From the NCBI RefSeq assembly GCF_023078275.1, contig NC_062971.1:11842001-11906000 (forward strand): 64,000 nt of DNA, given 5' to 3'. This stretch comes from Leguminivora glycinivorella (taxonomy: Eukaryota > Arthropoda > Insecta > Lepidoptera > Tortricidae). The notes under the pieces were generated by a model. It saw only the letters and a program-made list of their open reading frames with translations. It was not told the origin of the DNA and ran no database searches. This document shows, piece by piece, positions 34,901 through 46,900 of this stretch (positions within the stretch are counted from its first letter, which is position 1; each line of letters starts with the position of its first letter). Made by a program: the position numbers and the translations under genes.

Positions 34901-37900
34901 TTTATAAGGGGATATACTTTACCAAGAACGTATGTGTCGTATACTAGCCAGTTCTAGCGACAATATTTGCTATTCTCACAGATCAATACAACAAGATGGC
35001 CCTTACAGGGCGACTCGCGGTCACCAAGCATACGACAAATCAGGTTTATAAAAGTTTGAACGCGTGCGACACCGATCAGTAGCGCCCAAGTATACGACCC
35101 GCTAACAGTGTCCGTGTCCGCTCGGGAAAAAATCTTAAATAATCAATTTTGGTTGCAAACAATGGTCTCTTACAGCATAAAGTGGTGTGGCAAGTCTTCT
35201 AACACTTCTACATGTAAAAAAGATGGAACAACATTCCACAGTTAAGTCAAATTAATTATTTTGTTGAATATTGTTTATTGTCCGCGGAGTTCATTCATAC
35301 TGGTCAATATGGTTGTGCTGAGCGGCGCCGAGGCGCGTCCATCCCTCTTTACCGAGTTAACAATGTGATATGCTATCCCTTTCACGTAAACGACTAGGCA
35401 TGGGGCCATGTTAGTTTATGTCTGTTGCGGGAACTTCGTACTGCCGTTCGTACCATGTGCTACCATTTTATGAAATATAAAAGAAAGCAGATTTGTAATA
35501 GTGAATAATTATCTAGAATCTGTAGAGTCTGTAGTGGTATTTAGTTCATTGATTAGTTTAGAATATTTAGTTGGTTATTTAACTTAGTAAACGTAAGTAA
35601 AAATGCACAGTTTAGTTATTAGTTACTAGAATGATTTTTATTGAGATGCTATCACAATTATCATCCTCCTTGCGTTATCCCGGCATCGGCATTCGCCACG
35701 GCTCATGGGAGCCTGGGGTCCGCTTTGGAAACTACTACCAAGATTTGGCGTAGGCACTAGTTTTATGAAAGCGACTGCCATCTGACCTTCCAACCCGAAG
35801 GGTAACTAGGCCTTATTATAATTTAATTATAATATTATAATTTGTTGCAAAACAAATTCACCACAGTACTGGTACCGGTACCATTGTTTATAATAGACAT
35901 GTCCCATTCCCATCCCTACTGCTAATCATAAAGGCGCGCCATTATTTGAAATGACCAATGGCAGCACCGTGCGCGCCCGCCTCACCCCGCAAGGATTGGT
36001 GATTTGCGTCTCGAACAATATCGCTTGCATTTGGCTTCTAGTGGGGTGTTCTGTGGCTATTCTAAATCTGGCAGCTTTTATGGCTTTGGCCTGTTATGTG
36101 GCAGAATTTTTAAACTTTCGATAATCTTTTTGACTGATATCGTACGTAGTTATCTCACTGGTGATTCTTATCAATATTATTCTTTTAAGAAAAGACGCGC
36201 TGTAAACACTACGAACGATCGGCATCTTGCGTTTACGTTTTGGAGAGAAGAGTTCAGTTATCGGATTCTAGGCGTCATTTCTAACAACACAAGGTTCATT
36301 ATTTCGAATTCGTCAAACAAATGACGCCCAATTGTCCGATCTCTGATTATATTTTATGAGAACCAATACATTCTACGACTCTTTCCGCGCACTAATAATT
36401 GTACTGGTTGTTGCAGGTGAACATCTCGCCGAGCCTGCACAGCGCGTCGCCGCTGGACACGCACGTGAAGGGCCCGCTGGTGCGCTCCGTGCTCAACATC
36501 GCGCAGTTCCAGGTGCCGCTCAAGGTCAACCTCGAAATGCTCGTCAGGGAGCGCCCGCACAAACTGGTCAGTATTCTCCAGTTTACATCGCTGACTCTTT
36601 CTCTTCGTTATACATACCGCTTAGTTTTAAATCGAGACTAGTTTAAAGGAAAAAATCGTGAGGAAACCATACTAATCCCAATATAGCCTTTCTTAATACT
36701 AGTACCTACGACAAATCCTAACGGCTCAGCCACGACATTGGTCTAAGCGCGACAGCGTTGAGCGGCGGCCATACATTGGAGCGAGACAAAGCGATGGGAC
36801 TTTTCATTCGCACGTATGGCTGCCGCTCACCGCTGTCTCGCTTAGACCAATGTCGTGGCTGGGCCGTAAGATAAGTGACTAAAGCTGACCCCCAGGCACT
36901 CATAAGCCGTGGCAAAATGCGGGGATAACGCAAAGAAGAAGAATCAGAGTTACGAGTTCTTCAGATCCCAGAAAAAAAATCCCAGGAATTGATTCCTTCT
37001 TGTATCATTTATGTAACGGCAACTGAATGGCTGAAACGCAAGTGGTTGAAACACTGGCCTAGCTTTGTGACCAAAGTGATAAATATGTTGTCTGGGTCTC
37101 GGAATTCATGACGGTGTTGTTTTTACGTACATATGGACGTATTTTTTTGTTTACAGGGTGGATTACCTTACGACAGCAGATTATACACAGTGTATTTATC
37201 AAAAGAAGAAAGAGACAAACACATTATTTACACTAATATGGAAGAAAGAGATTTGGTAAGATTATTTTAATTTTATTTCAATATACATTCGGTAAAACTG
37301 GTGTTAATGCTCAATTTTCCCAAATTAAACATCGCACAGCATTACCTATTGACCGCCAAAGCTGTTAATTGACGCGCGCATCTTCAATGTAATATCAATC
37401 TTCGTATTCTGACTATTCCAATAAGGTTCACACGTTGCGCACAGTCAGCATGGCGTTAAAAGGGTTAGTCTAGTCAAATGTGTCAATGATTTTTCAGTAC
37501 TTACGCGACATCTTATCAACGCTGACGCCCGACGACGTGCGACACCTCATCCAAGCCGAGGACGAGCTCACGCAGTCCGACGACATGGAGCGGATATTCC
37601 CCACAAAGAACACCCACCACTACCTCAACTACCTCAGCGGGCCGCGCTACTACAACCGCCTGTTCGACGCGTGGGAGACGCGATACGGCACCAACCGGGA
37701 AGCGGGTAAGATTTCACTCTTGTACGACTTACAGGATCTGACATGGAGCGAATATTCCCCACAAAGAACACCCACCACTACCTCGACTACCTCAACGGGC
37801 CGCGCTACTACAACCGCCTGTTCGACGCGTGGGAGACGCGATACGGCACTAACCGGGAAGCGGGTAAGATTTGACTCTTGTATGACCGACAAATCAGTTG

Positions 37901-40900
37901 AAGACAAGCTCACAGGATACTATATGGAGCGGATATTCCCCACAAAGAACACTCACTACTACCTCGACTACCTCAGCGGGGCTACTACAACAGCCTGTTC
38001 GACGCGTGGGAGACGCGATACGGCACTAACCGGGAAGCAGGTAAGATTGGCCCCTTTTATGAATTACGAGTCATCCAGGGAACAAACTCGTGTCAAGATC
38101 GTTTGTGTATTTAGCTTAGGAGAAAGATATGTCGCTGTACAGATTAAAATAAAAAAATTTCTAGTGCCCTGTGTACCTACACTACCTACCTACCCTTAGG
38201 ATTGAACTTCATATTCGTCTCAAGCATGCAATACTGCTTTACATCTACAGACCTACCTACGTGTCTCTAGTCTCTATATAGGAAGCACAACTTTAAAAGA
38301 CCTAGGAATTATTGACGCGCCTTATACTCGACCATCGACTCAGTCCTCAACAATAACCATACACTGCCTACTTACGTTGCAGGTGTGGTACTCCTGCGCA
38401 ACCTGTGCGACATCGGCTACCACCTGGAGGTGCCGCCCGTGCCTCTGAAGGTAACTATGCTCGCGCACGCCGCGCGCACGATAAAGCACTACACACACAG
38501 ACTGCTGTTCTATCTCTGGTCGTTTGTGTGGTGACCCTTGGACCTCGTTCTTATTGCCGTAGACTTCATTTGTCGACAAGTTGCGGAAGTGTTAAATTTT
38601 AATCAGTTAATATTTTCCAATACCATTTTGTTATAAGAGAAAGTCTATGGCACTTTGAATTGGGTCTGTAGGGCTCTGTTATATTACTGGAATAATGTGC
38701 AGACAAAAGTTGATCAGACATTAGGTAAGGAGGTAAGGTGCATCTCTTACTAGCCTTTTCACTTGATCAGGACTTGAACTTCTTGTTAGGAATGTTAGGA
38801 CGGTCCTTATTATGAAAGATGTGACCGCATAGAAATTTTTTCTTCAATTTGTCATATTATAGTCATATAAATCGATTCCAGTAGTATTGCAGAGTCCCCG
38901 TAATCCCCTGTAGTAGTAATGACTTGGGCATTTGGTATATATATATGTTTCATTACTACAGATTAGAGAATGAATGATATATTTTTAACAGTAAGCCGCG
39001 AAGTGCTGGACTTTTTATAAAATGATTTTATTACTCAAAATTGTCTCACTTTACCATTAAGTGTTTGATTAAATTAAATTCAATGTGAGTTATAGAATTT
39101 ATCACGACATTGACATGAAATATCTTACAAAAAATCGTTACTAAAATAAATTCATTCTCTATGCTTATTACCTGCTATTTGACGGCATTATGTCTGGATC
39201 CGATTGGAATGGTACCTTAAGGTGGCGTCACTTAGTTTCCTTTTGTAATCTTTACAAAGCCAACAAATATCATTCGATTTTCATGTTATGTTTTGTAAAG
39301 ATTACAAATCTTCATTATTTATATGTTGGTTTTGGTTTCCTTCTGATTATTTATATTTTGTTAAGATATTTTTATATATTTATACTTAAGCGTGTATTTA
39401 ATATATGTACATATCACATTTATAATGACTGATACCCACCAAGGGTCGTTATTTATTATAGGCAATCTAATTAGGAAATTTCAAAATTAGCTTCAACTCC
39501 GGTGTGTATGTGAGTCAACATTTACATTTACAACCCCAAAATGGTATATTGACACTATCATAGGTAAATGTACAAATGTAACATTTTGTGTACCAGAACA
39601 AGTAGCCGAAAGTTGGACCATAAAAGTTTATGGACTGTTAATTTCATGGACTTTCTGTAATAATCAATGTAATCACTTGTAATAAATAATAGCATAAATC
39701 TCCTTTAATTCTAGAGTTTGAAAGAGGTTTTCCCTTGTAATACAAGTTATAGAATACCTATGATCCAGCTTCAACACGAGGCTAGTTGTAGATTTTCACC
39801 ATCTAAGTGGATGACTAGTTGATAGACGCAACATTTATTTGAACTGTATTTGAGGTTAGAGTAGACATTTTAGATATTCCAGAACTAAAATGCTGTGCAT
39901 TACAGGGCAAATCCGGAGTTAGCGTGGTGAGAAAAGTTTTTACGATAATCGAGCATGTTTTTACTATATTTCTTATATCGATCATATGCTTTGATATAAT
40001 AAGTCAGTTTGTAACTGGATCACGACTCACGACGCAAAGCGGCATTGTTTTTCGTTGATTTTTCATTTGGCGTCTGAAAGTGTGATTTAGGTTTTAGATA
40101 ACGTGTTTTTAAAAAAAATGTCCATCGAGGTTGGTTATATCGTATCAAAAAAAAAACAGGCGAATTGAGAACCTCCTCCTTTTTTGAAGTCGGTTAAAAA
40201 GAAAAGGTATAAGTTATACAGCAGGGAACAGTAGACTTGAGTATGTATGCTGTTTAATTTAAAAATCGACACCTCTACACATTACGCGTTCCCAAGATAA
40301 AGGATATTGACTGACATACGGACTGATGGATATGTATATCAAAGCTTGAGAAACAATTGAGCTACCACTCGATAGACATTTTTTTACAGTTTGAAAGATT
40401 GTGCGTGCGAAATAATACGAGTTTTAGGTTAGTTAAATCTTGAAAAGAGTTTCCATGGCCTGCTGGAAAGCCCTTTGTGAAAACAAGGTTATTGAAATGA
40501 TGACTTGGAATCTCTTTTTCTTAAAATTAGGAATAGAAGTAAAACTGCACAATACATACTCAGTTTCACTTCAGCATTGTTTGGAGGGTGCTTTGACAGT
40601 TGAGCTCTATAAAAAAAATCCTTAATCAGATAACTGTCAAATAAAATTACCCTTCAAGCAATATTTTTTCAATCAGCGTTGCGTCAATAAAGTAGCGGAT
40701 ACATCTTGAAGAACTTTTTACACTATCATCAACATTAATTCATTATTTATTTGTTTAAACTGTTTATTGACTGGTCATCAGGGCAAAGTGACAAGTGCGC
40801 TTAGGCGCGCCTACTTGGGTTGTAAGCACATCGCCCACAGTAAGTGCGTAGAGAAACGTGTACAGTGGTACGCCAAGAGTGAACCCGAAATAGATTTTTT

Positions 40901-43900
40901 ATATGTAAACGTGTCGGTGTACCCAATAGGGATGCTATAGACCAATAGAAGTAAGACGTTGACGATAGCAGTGGAAATGTTGGTAAGCTAGACGCCTAGT
41001 TCCGAGGGGAAACTGTAAAGACTGAGTAAATTACAACGTAAGCAATCACACATAAGTTCACAACAAACATTTAATTGATAATGAATTTTCAAACAATAAA
41101 AAATACGTATATCTATAAAAATGAGAAAATAACTTTTCCAAGTAATCAAATCTTATGATTGCAAGAAACAGAACAAGGCGTTGAATTTATTGAAAGATAC
41201 CGACTTAGTTTAATTATTTTCTTGTAACAAATTCAAATAAGTTGATTGATGTAAAATTTGTAGGTATTTTATAACTACAGAGATATTTTGTGCTTCTTGT
41301 TGTAATTCATGACAAGTTAATGCATTGAAACATAAGTTGTGAAAATGTGTGTGTTCGCTATCGTTCGTTTATGAAGTTTAATCACGTTACTAATTTGGAA
41401 AAAATGTCGTATCTTGAACTGAACTGTAAACCGAAATTGCTGTAACTTTGTATGACTCGCGTACACAGTTACATCATTCAACTTTGAAGCGCAGTATGAG
41501 ATACGAGATTTTTTTCAAAGTAGTGATATTGTTTTCTCCGTTTATTTTACTATGCTAGAACGTTGTAACGAGGATTTGTTCGGTTTCCAGCTAAATAGTA
41601 TGTTTTATCAAAACCTTGTTCATTTAGGTAAATTTTGTAAATGTTTTAGCTCATGGGAACGTTTCAAGAATTTTGCAGTACGTGAATCAAATTGGCTTCA
41701 CATATTTATGGATTAACAAGTTCCACATCGCCTGATATTCTAATTAAAACAGCTTTGAACAACAAGCCCATCGCACTTTTAATTACAGGATATGTCGTAA
41801 AGTATTATTCAACTTGCCGCTATTGAAGCGATAAACGCGATCTTACTATATATTATTGCTTGCCACAAAGTCTTTAGAACAAGTTGGCAATTATATGAAG
41901 CTCATCAAGTCGTTTGATTCGCTTACTCGCTACTCGATGACGTTCGGTTGAAACAACTTAGACCAAACGCATACTTGCGAGATATATAGACCAACCTTTA
42001 AACTCTTGAAGCTTAATGTATAGCTGTACGTTGTTCGATTATAAATGTATTTGCTTTATCTTAGACCCCTGTGTCAATACTTCAACAAAACTTCAAGATT
42101 ATATTGGTAGTTGTTAATCGAAAATAGATAAAGAAATAGTTTTTAATGTATCTTTGACGATAAATACCATATGATACCGTACTTGGTTACGCATGGACCG
42201 AATGAATGTTATACAGAATTTTATATATACATAGATATTGGTATAATAATTGCCTAATTTGGTGCCTTAACCTTTTATTAAACTTTACCCATGTTACAGT
42301 ATTTAGGTAGGTGAAATTATTATATAGTATGTGTAGATTTATATGTAAAACTGTATGTTGGATTTAGTAAGCTAAAGCTGTATGTTGGTTTTAGGTAGAT
42401 TTTAAGATAAGACGCAACGTGTTATTTTACCAGGTAAAACCAAATTGATTATTATGAATAGATTTTCATAGCAATTTATCTAGTCGCTAGAAATAGAAAA
42501 ACAGATTGTATTAATAATCCGTATCGGTAATACTCTAATATTGTTACATCATTATAAACATTGGAAATAATTATAGGTGAACATACCATTACATTAGATG
42601 ACTATTGTTTAGTAAATTTATTATTTTATTATCTTTGTGATTAAGATATTATGTATGTACTTAACATTTATTTATGCTATATTCTATGCTTTCGCTATTT
42701 ACTCATTATAAGCACTAACATTCATTACCTTTTTTGCATGGGTTTGGATATGTTTTGTAGTTGAAAACGTTAAGAAATTCAACTTCAAAATACCTAATTC
42801 ATTTCTTTGTTATATGGCACTTTCCACACCATTATCTTTTTTACGTCTAATTTAAGGGTGTTTGTGTTTAATGCACCAATTGCAACATCCAAGAATCTGA
42901 TACACTGTCGCCATGTTGTTGTTAATATTTTGGTATACCTATATTAGGTGTATCTAAACAGAGCAGTAGCAATATTTTTTTGCATGATAGTATTTGCAAC
43001 GAAGCGCTTCAACTTACGTATTCAGTGCTTTATACTCAACTAAAGACATATATATAACTCCGTATAGACAGATAAAGTCTAAGAAAAAAACGTACCTCAT
43101 TACCACACAGAAAAAGGTACGGTGGCCTAGATGGCATTACACCTTTGGGGTACGCTCAGCTAGATGGCGCTAATATTAATATTTGACATTTTAACACATA
43201 TCAAGCTAAGAATATGGGCCAAATTGTCAAAACTGAGGTTCAAAAGTTTTAAGCTTGTGTCAAGAGATGGCAGTCTATGTACTGTGATTACACATTTTAC
43301 TTCGACAGTAACTCTCTATAATACTCGATCGTCTTTGTACTCAACATATCAGTAACACTAACACTGGCTTGGTGTGTCCGATTCTTGGCCGTGGATCTCT
43401 GTGGCGTTCTTATGATCCTTTTTTGGCACTAGTCCCTTTCTAAACTGACAGCCACCGTTCGCTGACTATCATCTAAAATAAAAGAAAGTCGCGGCGAATT
43501 GATGTGTGCCTTGTCTAGCACGGCTAGGAAAGGGACAACTAACCTGGCATCATTCGCTCGCGGTATGTGCTGATCGTCCAACGCTCTATGAAGAGACATT
43601 AAATGTATGTTCGAATTGTTGACATTTCACCCTAATATCTTTCCGAAGCTACGTTCACAATGAGTACTTAAATATTTCCTATTCCTCAGTAGGTACCAAC
43701 ATCTGCCCCTCTAGCACAACTTGTCTTGTCGCGAGTCCATACTTGAAGTCGCGCTTGATGTATGGACTCGCGCGCGACAAGGCAAGTTGTGCTAAAGGGT
43801 CAGGTACAGATCAGTAATAACAAATACTGCACTAGTGAAGTCATTAGTGCAATATCTGTTATGTGCAGTAGCAAGACTGGTCAAAGGTAGGAATATTCAT

Positions 43901-44594
43901 TTAATGTCTCGTAGGCCATATTTAGTAGTACTCAAGTATTTGTCATCACCTAGAACTTTTAAATCATAACGTAAAATTGAGATTCATTTGTAAGCCATCA
44001 TTAACAACCTCGTAGTCTCAGCTAAAGCTACTAATCGGGTAGTTAAGATTAGTCGTAGTAAATTTAGTGTCAGTCGTCCTTTCTAGACCAAATATATCGT
44101 TTCATTCTCCAATCTTTGTTTTCATAGAACTAGGCCACGCCATGAGTATCGTCATCAGCACAAATTTATAGATACGACGCGGAGCTTTACGAATTTCAGA
44201 TTACTGTCTCACGAACGTATATATCGTGTATATCGCGTTATACATATATGTATTCGGAAAGCGTAGGCCTCGGAGTGTCCAGCCAGAGCGAGAGACAGTA
44301 GTGCGAGACGTAAAGCGGCGCGGCTTGTCGAGCTCGTGAGTAACGGTGCCCCCGTCCCCTCCCCTCCCCGGTCCCGCCCCCTGTGTTGTAGCCCGCGGCC
44401 GCGGTGTCGGTGCTGAGCGCGTTGGATCGTTGCAGAATGATGTCGACGCTCCGTCGCCGCCGCCCTCCGAGCGGCCGTCCGTGCCCTCCGTGGCCAGCCC
44501 CCTGGCCGAGAGCGGCTCCGCGGGCTCGGTGCCGCGCTGCGGCGACGCGCTGCCGCTGCGGCCCGAGCGCGCCGCGCCGGAGCCGCGCGCCTAG
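28903..44594 (+). CDS. TTLL4: Tubulin polyglutamylase, TTLL4 type (core and C-terminal exons)
   Basis: Exons: 28903-29090, 30278-30462, 30991-31077, 31845-32093, 32622-32896, 33026-33233, 33677-33803, 34272-34491, 36417-36566, 37157-37255, 37498-37705, 38383-38450 and 44436-44594 (TAG 44592-44594). All have GT/AG borders; the donor at 31078 (GTTCGC) is weak. With exons 1-4 the CDS is 3171 nt, 1056 aa. Residues about 470-850 form the ATP-grasp-like TTL domain that adds glutamate to tubulin side chains on microtubules: ESPLCIPEVATN, HFPGTFQIGRKDRLWRN, KPPASARGTGIKV (ATP loop), QRYVSKPYLINGNKFDMRLY, HLTNYSIN and ELFGIDVLLDEDLKPW followed by LEVNISPSLHS (metal-binding Glu/Asn). LTPDDVRHLIQAEDEL after the domain and ERIFPTKNT match the TTLL4 C-terminal region. 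Introns carry a solo tRNA-unit, MITEs and SINE pieces. Confidence 0.93.
29113..29292 (+). mobile_element. Short dispersed element with ACTAGCTTTTACCCGCGG start
   Basis: It begins ACTAGCTTTTACCCGCGG and ends TTTATAATATTAGTATGG, about 180 bp, with AAGAGACAAAATGTAGCC and CCGTTTTGCCGTGAAAGACG inside. A relative at 46058-46287 has an extra internal segment. Neither has coding capacity. Confidence 0.7.
29346..29945 (+). mobile_element. Dispersed element ending in CGAGTCCGACTCGCATTTGG
   Basis: It starts near AGGGTTCCGTACCTCAAAAG and ends near ACTCGCATTTGGCCGGTTTT, and includes a GTCTGTCCGTCC run. A 3'-end fragment of the same family is at 51447-51502. This is a common lepidopteran non-coding repeat; the class is not asserted. 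Confidence 0.6.
32116..32243. repeat. Near-perfect 128-bp palindrome
   Basis: The arms CTGTGGGCCTAGTGAAAAAG and its complement run about 60 nt each, with a tiny centre. It lies 23 bp past the donor of exon 31845-32093, so it would form a strong hairpin in the pre-mRNA. The shape suggests a foldback MITE. Confidence 0.7.
32271..32410. mobile_element. Palindromic MITE, 140 bp
   Basis: Inverted arms contain CCCTTATTCATAAACGTGCT and TCAAGCTGATAAAGTTCGTT, with TA on both sides. It sits 27 bp after the preceding palindrome. Confidence 0.7.
33336..33436. mobile_element. Palindromic MITE, copy 1
   Basis: GCCCCCTTAGCACAACTTGC and its inverted partner flank a shared centre containing GAGTCCATACTTGAAGTCGC. 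The same element is at about 43705-43801 in a later intron of the gene. Confidence 0.7.
34551..34788 (+). repeat. Solo dispersed copy of the tRNA-bearing unit
   Basis: About 240 bp match the array unit from GATGTAATAGTCTGTCG to GTTTCTGCTTGTT plus an A8 run. It lacks 10 bp (GTAGATGGCG) and the last 70 bp of the array unit. It starts after an A9 run 60 bp into the intron that follows exon 34272-34491. The clean 3' end with an A run resembles a retroposed copy. Confidence 0.8.
34633..34704 (+). tRNA. tRNA-like gene in the solo unit
   Basis: Same cloverleaf and short anticodon loop as the array copies, with one change (GCAAAAGATG to GCAAATGATG, variable region). A TTTTT run follows after four bases. 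Confidence 0.55.
35655..35815 (-). mobile_element. SINE fragment (HaSE-like)
   Basis: ATCATCCTCCTTGCGTTATC to CCCGAAGGGTAACTAGGCC matches the body of the fuller SINE at 47107-47409, without the tRNA-derived head. Other partial copies are at 52305-52530 (-) and about 59670-59885 (+). Confidence 0.65.
36722..36866. mobile_element. PIF/Harbinger-type MITE, 145 bp
   Basis: Inverted ends CGGC(T/C)CAGCCACGACATTGG are flanked by TAA on both sides (36719-36721 and 36867-36869), the 3-bp TWA duplication of PIF/Harbinger. It seems to have landed in a SINE relic, whose pieces lie at about 36647-36700 and 36885-36940. Confidence 0.75.
37730..37865 (+). CDS. Tandem copy 2 of the TTLL4 exon 37498-37705 3' half (possible cassette)
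   Basis: The segment from GACATGGAGCG to the donor GTAAGA is repeated 158 bp downstream. A TTACAG acceptor-like word precedes GATCTGACATGG. Read after the phase-1 end of the parent exon, it is open to the donor, again phase 1: SDMERIFPTKNTHHYLDYL then GPRYYNRLFDAWETRYG. Inclusion would add about 44 residues in frame. Copy 3 (about 37913-38040) has a 4-nt deletion after CAGCGGG, so its frame breaks. Confidence 0.4.
38451..44435. other. Long last TTLL4 intron
   Basis: Mostly unique AT-rich sequence. It holds a dispersed-repeat end at about 40105-40200 (GAACCTCCTCCTTTTTTGAA), a fragment with TAGATGGCGC at about 43090-43190 and the MITE at 43705. The final 170 bp turn strongly GC-rich, and a CGAGCTC|GTGAGT word at 44336 could be the donor of a noncoding alternative first exon. 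Confidence 0.4.
43705..43801. mobile_element. Palindromic MITE, copy 2
   Basis: Second member of the 33.3-kb family with the same centre. Its left arm lacks one GCGC block, so the arms are slightly unequal. Confidence 0.7.
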
Positions 44595-45740
44595 CGCCGG
44601 AGCCCCGCCGTGTTCGCGCAGTGCCCGCGCGGCCGCTACCGCCGGCTCGCCGCCTGCCGCCAGCCCCGCTGCGAGCCCGGCTGTGGATCTGAACAGGAAT
44701 GTGCGCTCTACCGGAGCGCCGTCGCCAAGTCCGAAGGCGCCGGCGTCGGCGGGCCCGGCCGCGCGCGCGCAGGCCGCCCCGGCGCCGACCTCATACTCAT
44801 CTTCTTCAACTTCGCCCGCGCGTAGTGTGCCGGCCGAGTGTGAACTTTGAGCCTTCGAGGGGGCAGCTCCGATTCCTCGTTAGACTTAAATTAGCCGTGT
44901 AAGATTTCCTTTTCGATGTGTCGTATTTTCGATTGAGCTCCGGTTTACATTCCTGTCTTGAAATCTCTCATCTATGTATGGTGTAAAAAATATTAAAGTT
45001 AAGAATAAAAAAATCGAAAAGTACCTTAATGCCTGTATCCTATATGAAAAGACATAGAGTAGGTTGTCCGTGTCGAATGAATGTAAGAAAATATAGGTGT
45101 ATAAGGCTGAGGGCTCGTGCGCTTGTCCCGGTTCGCTCATTTTTTGTAGAGAAATCCGAGCTCGGATGAGTACACGTACGAACCCTACGTCTAAATAAAT
45201 TTCTATGAAATTGATACCCGTAGCCTTGTACTGAAGTTGTTTTCTATTAAAAATGTCTATAGTGGATGTGAATTTAGAAAAACTTCGTGATTTTAAAATG
45301 AAAATAATTAAAAAATTATGGTAGGTATTTTCTAAATTACGATGTGTTCACTGTATACCTAGTGTTGCTAGAGTAGAGCTTGTCGGGCATATAAGCCCAA
45401 ACATATTCGAATCGTGTTCAAAGTATGCGATAGATCGGATACCTAGAGTAAAAAGAGAAAAATTGACGGATACAAATTAATGGTAATTTTCATTCGTTTT
45501 ATTGGATTTCTGCTGTTAATTTATAAAAAAAATGTAAATCAAACGATGAAATTATCAAAATGTAGTTCGTATGTATTATGATCCAATGATATACCTAACT
45601 GTTAATGAAATTTTAATTATTCTCGATGACTGTAATTTCCAGTTTGTTTTAATTCAATATTTACGACATTTTTGATGTTGTTTTGACTTTTTTTATGCTT
45701 AATCTTATTACAAGCGATGTAATTTATTTTTTGTAATAAA
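44595..45740 (+). other. TTLL4 3' UTR with GC-rich first part
   Basis: The 250 bases after the stop stay very GC-rich and open in two frames, then the sequence becomes AT-rich. AATAAA at 45735-45740 is the likely poly(A) signal. The GC-rich segment may be untranslated, or part of a coding isoform that I cannot resolve. Confidence 0.45.
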
Positions 45741-46057
45741 TGTTCGGTTTGTAATTTAAGATGTTTTAAAAGTGTTGACCAAAAAAAATGTCTCGTCGAA
45801 ATCTAAATTTGCATTAACGTCTTTCCCAGTTACAATATACATTACAATATACGTAAAAATTCATTCAGTCGCCTAATTTTAGCCTCCAGTTACCTCTAAT
45901 GGCCTTCGTCAAGTCCTGACCCAATAAATTCAATTGAAGAAAAATGTTTAATTAAATTCTATGGTATGGTTATTCATTTATTTAACTTTTCTCTGGTTAT
46001 TACTTATTATTTTTACTGTCAACAAAAATAAATATTATGGGAAGGGTATTTTTATGT

Positions 46058-46287
46058 AGTACTAGTTGTTTCCCGCGGCTTCGCTCGCGTTAAATTTGAA
46101 AATTGCGGAATGTTCCATACAAACTTCCACCCCTCTTAGAAAGAGACAAAAAGTAGCCTATGGCACTTTCCATCCCTTCAACAATCTCCACTTAAAAATT
46201 CACGTCAATTCATCGTTCCGTTTTGCCGTGAAAGACGAACAAACATACAGACACACACACTTTCCCATTTATAATATTAGTATGGAT
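46058..46287 (+). mobile_element. Short dispersed element, longer variant
   Basis: ACTAGTTGTTTCCCGCGG at the start and TTTATAATATTAGTATGG at the end, with the same CCGTTTTGCCGTGAAAGACG core as 29113-29292 and about 50 bp more near the start. Confidence 0.7.
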
Positions 46288-46495
46288 TCGGCGGGCATAG
46301 CACGCTAGTGTGATATAACCTGTCGCACCTTCTGTAAGTGCGAAAAGGCCCCCAGTTACGGAAATTATTTGCCTCTGTTGGCATCTTTGATGGTCATAAG
46401 AACTAGTCTTCAAAAATGTTGTATTTTCAGATTTTTAAGGTCACAACAAAGTTTCAAAAGTATGAATGTCACTTTCAGATTGCGTTTTCAAAAAT

Positions 46496-46567
46496 TGGAG
46501 ATGCCGGGGATCGAACCCGGGGCCTTTCACATGCAAAGCGAACGCTCTACCACTGAGCTACATCCCC
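46496..46567 (-). tRNA. tRNA-Ala(UGC)
   Basis: The minus strand folds into a full cloverleaf: acceptor GGGGATG/CATCTCC with one G-U pair, A box TAGCTCAGTGG, anticodon loop TTTGCAT (anticodon TGC, U33 present), T arm CCGGG-TTCGATC-CCCGG and discriminator A. A TTTTT run follows within five bases, as expected for Pol III termination. It appears functional, in contrast to the array copies. Confidence 0.93.
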
Positions 46568-46824
46568 TGACTGTAGGCGGCGCGAAATGTCTTATCAGTA
46601 TCACCTACCGTAAACATTAGTGTGACTAATACTGGTTACACCATTCACCATTTATATGGTTTTACAAAAATAATAGCACAATAATAGGTACGTAGGTACG
46701 TAATATTATAATTCATAAAGTTAGGCTTTTTCAAGTACCTACAGTACAGTAGTTCTAAAATACGGTGAAAAGAATTGCAACGAACACACTATTTAGATCT
46801 GATAACTATTATTATATTCCTATC

Positions 46825-46900
46825 ATCATCAGCCTATCGCAGTCCACTGCTGGACATAGGCCTCGCCACCGTTTCCGATCTTCGGCTGCTCATATTCCTA
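46825..46900 (+). repeat. Dispersed repeat fragment
   Basis: CATCATCAGCCTATCGCAGT followed by CCACTGCTGGACATAGGCCT, a common lepidopteran interspersed word. No further structure. Confidence 0.45.

Noticed and set aside
37480..38199. A continuous 239-codon frame across the TTLL4 exon and its copies
   Set aside because: It reads through the donor sites and changes frame relative to the TTLL4 protein in copies 2 and 3; the spliced model with phase-1 exons explains the sequence better.
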